Positions 61,223 to 64,000 of a stretch of 64,000 bases of DNA are shown one piece after another. Numbering within the stretch: position 1 is the stretch's first letter; the number at the start of each line of letters is the position of its first letter. The DNA lies in the NCBI RefSeq assembly GCF_003070885.1, contig NZ_CP028913.1:1426001-1490000 (forward strand), in the 5' to 3' direction. The notes under the pieces are model-generated. The model was given only the letters and a program-made list of their open reading frames with translations. It searched no databases and was not told the DNA's origin. This stretch comes from Agromyces badenianii (lineage in GTDB: Bacteria; Actinomycetota; Actinomycetes; Actinomycetales; Microbacteriaceae). The position numbers and the translations under genes are program-made.

Positions 61223-62437
61223 TCAGCTGGGCGGCCGTCGGCGCGGGGCGGGCTCGTGGTCGCTCATCGAACCGATGATGAGTGCCGATTGCAAAATCAG
61301 CGCCTCTCGCGCCCCTGTCGCGTCCCACCCGATGACATCGGAGACGCGCTTCAGGCGGTACCGCACCGTGTTGGGGTGCACGAAGAGCTCGCGCGCGGTG
61401 GCCTCGAGCGAGCGACCGTTGTCGAGGTAGCTCCAGAGCGTCGTCAGCAGCTCGGTGGAATGCGCCTGCAGCGGACGGTAGATGCGGTGCACGAGCGTCG
61501 CCCGGGCGAGCGGGTCGCCCGCCAGCGCCCGCTCGGGAAGGAGGTCGTCGGCATGCACCGGGCGCGGAGCATTGCGCCACGAGCGGGCGACCGCGAAGCC
61601 CGCGAGCGCGGCCTTGGCGCTCTTCGACGCATCGACGAGATTCGGCACGGCATGCCCGAGCACGAGATGGCCGGGGCCGAAATGCGGTTCGAGCTGGTCG
61701 GCGATCTCCATGAACGTGAGCGCAGGAGCGGTGCCGATCGCGTCGTCGGATTCGCGCGCGAGTGGATCGGCGCGGCCGATCACGAGCACGAGCCGATTGC
61801 CCTGCACGCCGATGAGCACATCGGCGCGCATGTGCCGGGCAGCCCTGCGCACGTGGTCGACGTCGAGCTGCTTCGGCGCCGTGCCGACGAGCACCGACAC
61901 CTCGCCGTGCCCGTGCCAGCCGAGGGCCGCGATGCGGCTCGGCAGCTCGTCGTCGGCCTCACCGGAGAGGATCGAGTCGACCACGAGTGCTTCGAGCCGC
62001 GCATCCCAGAGCCCGCGCGCCTCGGCAGCCCGCGCGTAGACATCGGCCGCCGCGAAGGCGATCTCGCGTGAATACAGCAGGATCGCCTCGCGCAGCAGCT
62101 CGCCGCCGTCGGTGACCCGGTCTTCGACGACCTCCACCGTCACCCGGATGAGTTGCAGCGTCTGCTGCAGGCTCACCGAGCGCAGCAGTTCGCGCGGGGC
62201 TGCGCCGAAGACGTCCGCGGCGATCCATGGGGTGGAACGCGGGTCATCGAACCAGGCGATGAACGAGGAGATGCCGGCCTGGGCGACGAGGCCCACCGCG
62301 GAGCGGCGGCTCGGCGGCATGTCGCCGTACCACGGCAACGTGTCTTCGAGACGCTTGAGCGTCGCGGTGGCGAGCTCGCCCGCGATGGTGCGCAACCATG
62401 CGAGCGTCTCCGCCTTCGTCTTGGGCTTCGTCGCCAC
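61223..62437 (-). CDS. fasR: FasR-type PucR-family regulator of fatty acid synthesis
   Basis: The 404-residue protein has an all-helical N-terminus, a central regulatory region and a C-terminal PucR helix-turn-helix (SLEATARELFVHPNTVRYRL, then KRVSDVIGWDATG). Position directly upstream of fabD matches FasR of Streptomyces, which activates the fab genes. Only 11 bases separate it from the aceE stop, so read-through from aceE may link pyruvate dehydrogenase and fatty acid synthesis expression. Confidence 0.82.
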   Translation of the reverse strand: MATKPKTKAETLAWLRTIAGELATATLKRLEDTLPWYGDMPPSRRSAVGLVAQAGISSFIAWFDDPRSTPWIAADVFGAAPRELLRSVSLQQTLQLIRVTVEVVEDRVTDGGELLREAILLYSREIAFAAADVYARAAEARGLWDARLEALVVDSILSGEADDELPSRIAALGWHGHGEVSVLVGTAPKQLDVDHVRRAARHMRADVLIGVQGNRLVLVIGRADPLARESDDAIGTAPALTFMEIADQLEPHFGPGHLVLGHAVPNLVDASKSAKAALAGFAVARSWRNAPRPVHADDLLPERALAGDPLARATLVHRIYRPLQAHSTELLTTLWSYLDNGRSLEATARELFVHPNTVRYRLKRVSDVIGWDATGAREALILQSALIIGSMSDHEPAPRRRPPS

Positions 62438-62448
62438 CTCGTCGCCTG

Positions 62449-64000
62449 CTAGCTCTCTCCGCCGGCCGATCCGGTGGTGCCGGCATTCACGTCGTGCAGG
62501 CGGTACTTCGCGATCGCCTGGGCCGGAAGCGAGCGGTCGACCTCCCCGCGTTCGGCGAGGAGTTCGAGCGTGCGCACGACGACCGACGGACCGTCGATCT
62601 TGAAGAAGCGACGCGCGGCAGGACGCGTGTCGGAGAACCCGAAGTCATCGGCGCCGAGCGTCGCGAACGGACCCGGCACGTACGCGCGGATCTGGTCGGG
62701 CACCGCGTGCATGAAGTCGGAGACCGCGACGAACGGCCCGCGCGCCTCGGCCAGCTTCTGCGTGAGGTACGGGACCTTGCGGTCGCCGTCGGGGTTCAGG
62801 AAGTTGTGCTCGTCGGCGGCGAGGCCGTCGCGGCGCAGCTCGGACCAGCTCGTGACCGACCACACGTCGGCCGAGACGCCCCAGTCCTCGGCGAGGAGCT
62901 GCTGCGCCTCGAGGATCCACGGCACTGAGACGCCGGAGGCGAGCAACTGCGCCTTCGGCCCGGCGACGCCCGACTCGCTCAGGCGGTGGATGCCGCGAAC
63001 GATGCCGTCGACGTCGACCCCCTCGGGCTCGACCGGCTGCACGATCGGCTCGTTGTAGACGGTGACGTAGTACATCACGTTCGGGTCGGCGTGGGTGCCG
63101 CCGTACATGCGCTCGAGGCCCGAGCGCATGATGTGCCCGATCTCGTAGCCGTAGGCCGGGTCGTACGAGACGACTGCCGGATTCGTCGACGCGAGCAGCG
63201 GCGAGTGGCCGTCGGCGTGCTGCAGCCCCTCACCGGTGAGCGTCGTGCGACCTGCGGTGGCGCCGATGATGAATCCGCGGGCCATCTGGTCGCCGGCGGC
63301 CCACATGGCGTCGCCCGTGCGCTGGAAGCCGAACATCGAGTAGAAGACGTAGACCGGGATCAGCGGCTCGCCCTGCGTCGAGTACGACGTGCCGACGTTC
63401 GTGAACGCCGCCATGGCGCCCGCCTCGTTGATGCCGACGTGCAGGATCTGGCCCTGCGGGCTCTCTTTGTAGGCGAGCAGGAGCTCGCGGTCGACCGAGG
63501 TGTAGTGCTGACCGTTCGGGTTGTAGATCTTCGCGGTCGGGAAGAACGCGTCGATGCCGAAGGTGCGGGCCTCGTCGGGGATGATCGGCACGATGCGGTG
63601 GCCGAAGTCCTTCGAGCGGATGAGGTCTTTCAGCAGACGGACGAACGCCATCGTGGTGGCGATCTCCTGCGTGCCCGACCCCTTCTTCGCGATCGCGTAC
63701 GCCGAGTCGTCGGGCAGCGAGATCGCCGTGTGGTTCGTGCGTCGCTCGGGCAGGTAGCCGCCGAGCTCACGGCGGCGTTCGTGCAGGTACTGGATCGCTT
63801 CGTCTTGATCGCCCGGCGTGTAGTACGGCGGGAGGTAGGGGTTCTCCTCGAGCTGCGCGTCCGTGATCGGGATGCGCATCTGGTCGCGGAAGGTCTTCAG
63901 ATTGTCGAGGGTCATCTTCTTCATCTGGTGCGTCGCGTTGCGACCCTCGAAGGCCGGACCCAGGCCGTAGCCCTTGATCGTCTTCGCCAGGATGACCGTC
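62449..64000 (-). CDS. aceE: Pyruvate dehydrogenase E1 component (homodimeric), 5' part outside window
   Basis: The frame is open to the window edge ([20 protein letters not shown] continues beyond the first internal Met), so the N-terminal portion is missing and about 516 residues of the usual ~900 are seen. Features of homodimeric E1p are clear: [80 protein letters not shown] and [20 protein letters not shown]. It decarboxylates pyruvate and passes acetyl to the E2 lipoyl group. It is followed by fasR and the fab genes. Confidence 0.95.
   Translation of the reverse strand, partial: TVILAKTIKGYGLGPAFEGRNATHQMKKMTLDNLKTFRDQMRIPITDAQLEENPYLPPYYTPGDQDEAIQYLHERRRELGGYLPERRTNHTAISLPDDSAYAIAKKGSGTQEIATTMAFVRLLKDLIRSKDFGHRIVPIIPDEARTFGIDAFFPTAKIYNPNGQHYTSVDRELLLAYKESPQGQILHVGINEAGAMAAFTNVGTSYSTQGEPLIPVYVFYSMFGFQRTGDAMWAAGDQMARGFIIGATAGRTTLTGEGLQHADGHSPLLASTNPAVVSYDPAYGYEIGHIMRSGLERMYGGTHADPNVMYYVTVYNEPIVQPVEPEGVDVDGIVRGIHRLSESGVAGPKAQLLASGVSVPWILEAQQLLAEDWGVSADVWSVTSWSELRRDGLAADEHNFLNPDGDRKVPYLTQKLAEARGPFVAVSDFMHAVPDQIRAYVPGPFATLGADDFGFSDTRPAARRFFKIDGPSVVVRTLELLAERGEVDRSLPAQAIAKYRLHDVNAGTTGSAGGES

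Noticed and set aside
1..64000. CRISPR arrays, insertion sequences, integrase or prophage genes
   Set aside because: No regularly spaced repeats, transposase motifs (DDE) or phage structural genes were recognised; the only direct long repeat is the 1512-bp gene duplication.

Overview
This is a high-GC chromosomal window from an actinobacterium, most likely a member of Microbacteriaceae (Agromyces-like). The placement is inferred from gene content: a FasR-fabD-fabH-acpP-fabF block beside a homodimeric aceE, a DUF3145 gene, several small proteins of the kind seen in Microbacteriaceae, and heavy use of ATGA-type start/stop overlaps. No taxonomic marker such as rRNA is present, and no complete tRNA was seen.

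Layout. 1-3.9 kb is accessory DNA: the 3' part of a methyltransferase gene, a 5'-truncated RHS/YD-repeat tail with a probable frameshift, a small membrane protein, a Fic/Doc protein with an altered motif, and a piece resembling the 3' end of a tRNA, which may mark an old integration edge. 4-9.7 kb holds a secreted anchored protein, a secreted calcineurin-like phosphoesterase, a translationally coupled pair (DUF1704/QEGLA metallopeptidase-like plus ATP-grasp ligase) and a conserved unknown. 9.7-11.7 kb holds a class II Fic protein with a perfect 12+6+12 inverted repeat before its start, then arfB.

11.7-29.4 kb is the most striking region. About 17.7 kb on the minus strand carries pstC, pstA, pstS, a large secreted PstS-like protein, another secreted solute-binding protein, two near-identical tandem WxL-like/Ig proteins (a 1512-bp direct duplication), a DUF916-like anchored protein, an Ig-like anchored protein, a sortase-fold protein that lacks the expected catalytic His and Cys, pstB with a ~95-residue N-terminal extension, a PASTA Ser/Thr kinase and a lytic transglycosylase. 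Most genes overlap or are nearly abutting. I infer a phosphate uptake system physically tied to a cell-surface protein complex and kinase signalling; I know of no description of this combination.

29.7-34.9 kb has an ECF sigma factor with an apparent membrane partner, a secreted beta/gamma-crystallin-like protein, a large anchored surface protein and a YihY-family membrane protein. 35-47.9 kb carries an arylsulfatase, a carboxymuconolactone-decarboxylase-like protein, DUF1254, a K+ channel, an AI-2E-family transporter, a DUF1269 protein, a PucR-type regulator, a small gene broken by an in-frame TGA, and a DUF2254 membrane protein. 48-57.4 kb has a GH2 glycosidase with an overlapping MFS transporter, flotillin/NfeD, a zinc-ribbon nuclease-like protein, a PolA-like polymerase, a PadR regulator with an operator-like palindrome, and DUF3145. 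57.5-64 kb is the type II fatty acid synthesis block (aceE, fasR, fabD, fabH, acpP, fabF) ending in a strong hairpin terminator; aceE runs off the window.
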